Positions 6,725-6,828 of a stretch of DNA of 6,828 nucleotides are shown here, piece after piece. The notes under the pieces were generated by a model. The model did no database searches. It was not told where the DNA came from and worked only from the letters and a program-made list of their open reading frames with translations. Position 1 is the first letter of the stretch, and each line of letters starts with the position of its first letter. The translations under genes and the position numbers were made by a program. The stretch spans positions 1-6,828 of the forward strand of contig CALCUQ010000155.1 of the NCBI GenBank assembly GCA_937906795.1, in the 5' to 3' direction. The stretch comes from an uncultured Bacteroidales bacterium. GTDB taxonomy: Bacteria; Bacteroidota; Bacteroidia; Bacteroidales; UBA932.

Positions 6725-6738
6725 ATCCCAATCGGGAT
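6725..6738. repeat. Short inverted repeat in tRNA-Cys leader
   Basis: ATCCC (6725-6729), loop AATC, GGGAT (6734-6738) form a perfect five-base-pair inverted repeat just past the -7 element and four bases before the tRNA. It spans the expected transcription start, so it is more plausibly a DNA-level feature or coincidence than a full RNA hairpin. No known function is recognised. Confidence 0.45.
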
Positions 6739-6741
6739 AAT

Positions 6742-6812
6742 GGTTCCATGGCCGAGTGGCTAGGCACCGGTCTGCAAAACCGTTTACAGCAGTTCGAATC
6801 TGCTTGGAACCT
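6742..6812 (+). tRNA. tRNA-Cys (anticodon GCA)
   Basis: A 71-base cloverleaf folds by eye. The acceptor stem is GGTTCCA (6742-6748) with TGGAACC (6805-6811), and the discriminator base is T (6812), the cysteine identity base U73. The D stem is GCC/GGC (6751-6753, 6763-6765). The anticodon loop is CTGCAAA with GCA at 6774-6776. The T arm is AGCAG, TTCGAAT, CTGCT (6788-6804). The outermost anticodon-stem pair (6767/6783) is a C-U mismatch. CCA is not encoded and must be added after transcription. The 16 remaining bases of the window show no terminator. Confidence 0.96.
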
Positions 6813-6828
6813 CATAAAACACCCTTAC

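Noticed and set aside
6742..6828. Integration site of a mobile element at tRNA-Cys
   Set aside because: tRNA 3' ends are common attachment sites, but the window ends 16 bases later and no integrase or direct repeat of the tRNA end is visible.

Overview
The window looks like chromosomal DNA from a Bacteroidota member, most likely of the order Bacteroidales. The evidence is a type III glutamine synthetase, a PurM of the long Bacteroidales type, start codons without Shine-Dalgarno sequences, and a TTTG/TAnnTTTG promoter of the Bacteroides type. A/T-rich codon use runs through all the genes. Every gene is on the + strand and almost no sequence is left over. I see no mobile element, CRISPR array or sign of recent transfer.

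Layout: positions 1-1002 are the 3' part of glnN, whose start lies before the window; the ATG at 28 is internal. A 39-base gap with a possible promoter follows. Six genes then run from 1042 to 6703 with spacings of 9, 1, -8, 6 and 2 bases: purM, a lipoprotein with a full glutamate racemase active site, a DEDDy 3'-5' exonuclease, an RlmI-like rRNA methyltransferase, a nitroreductase-family flavoprotein and a free methionine-(R)-sulfoxide reductase. This spacing suggests one operon. The window ends with tRNA-Cys(GCA), which has its own well-formed promoter overlapping the end of the reductase gene.

How the genes fit together: glnN makes glutamine from glutamate, purM is a step of the glutamine-consuming purine pathway, and the lipoprotein resembles the enzyme that turns L-Glu into D-Glu. 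The next two genes concern RNA (exonuclease, rRNA methylation), and the last two are redox enzymes. This looks like a housekeeping operon of mixed function rather than a dedicated defence or biosynthetic system.

The most unusual item is the 500-residue exported racemase-like lipoprotein. Glutamate racemase is normally a cytoplasmic enzyme of about 270 residues. This protein has a clear lipoprotein signal, keeps both catalytic cysteines, and carries several insertions and a C-terminal extension.
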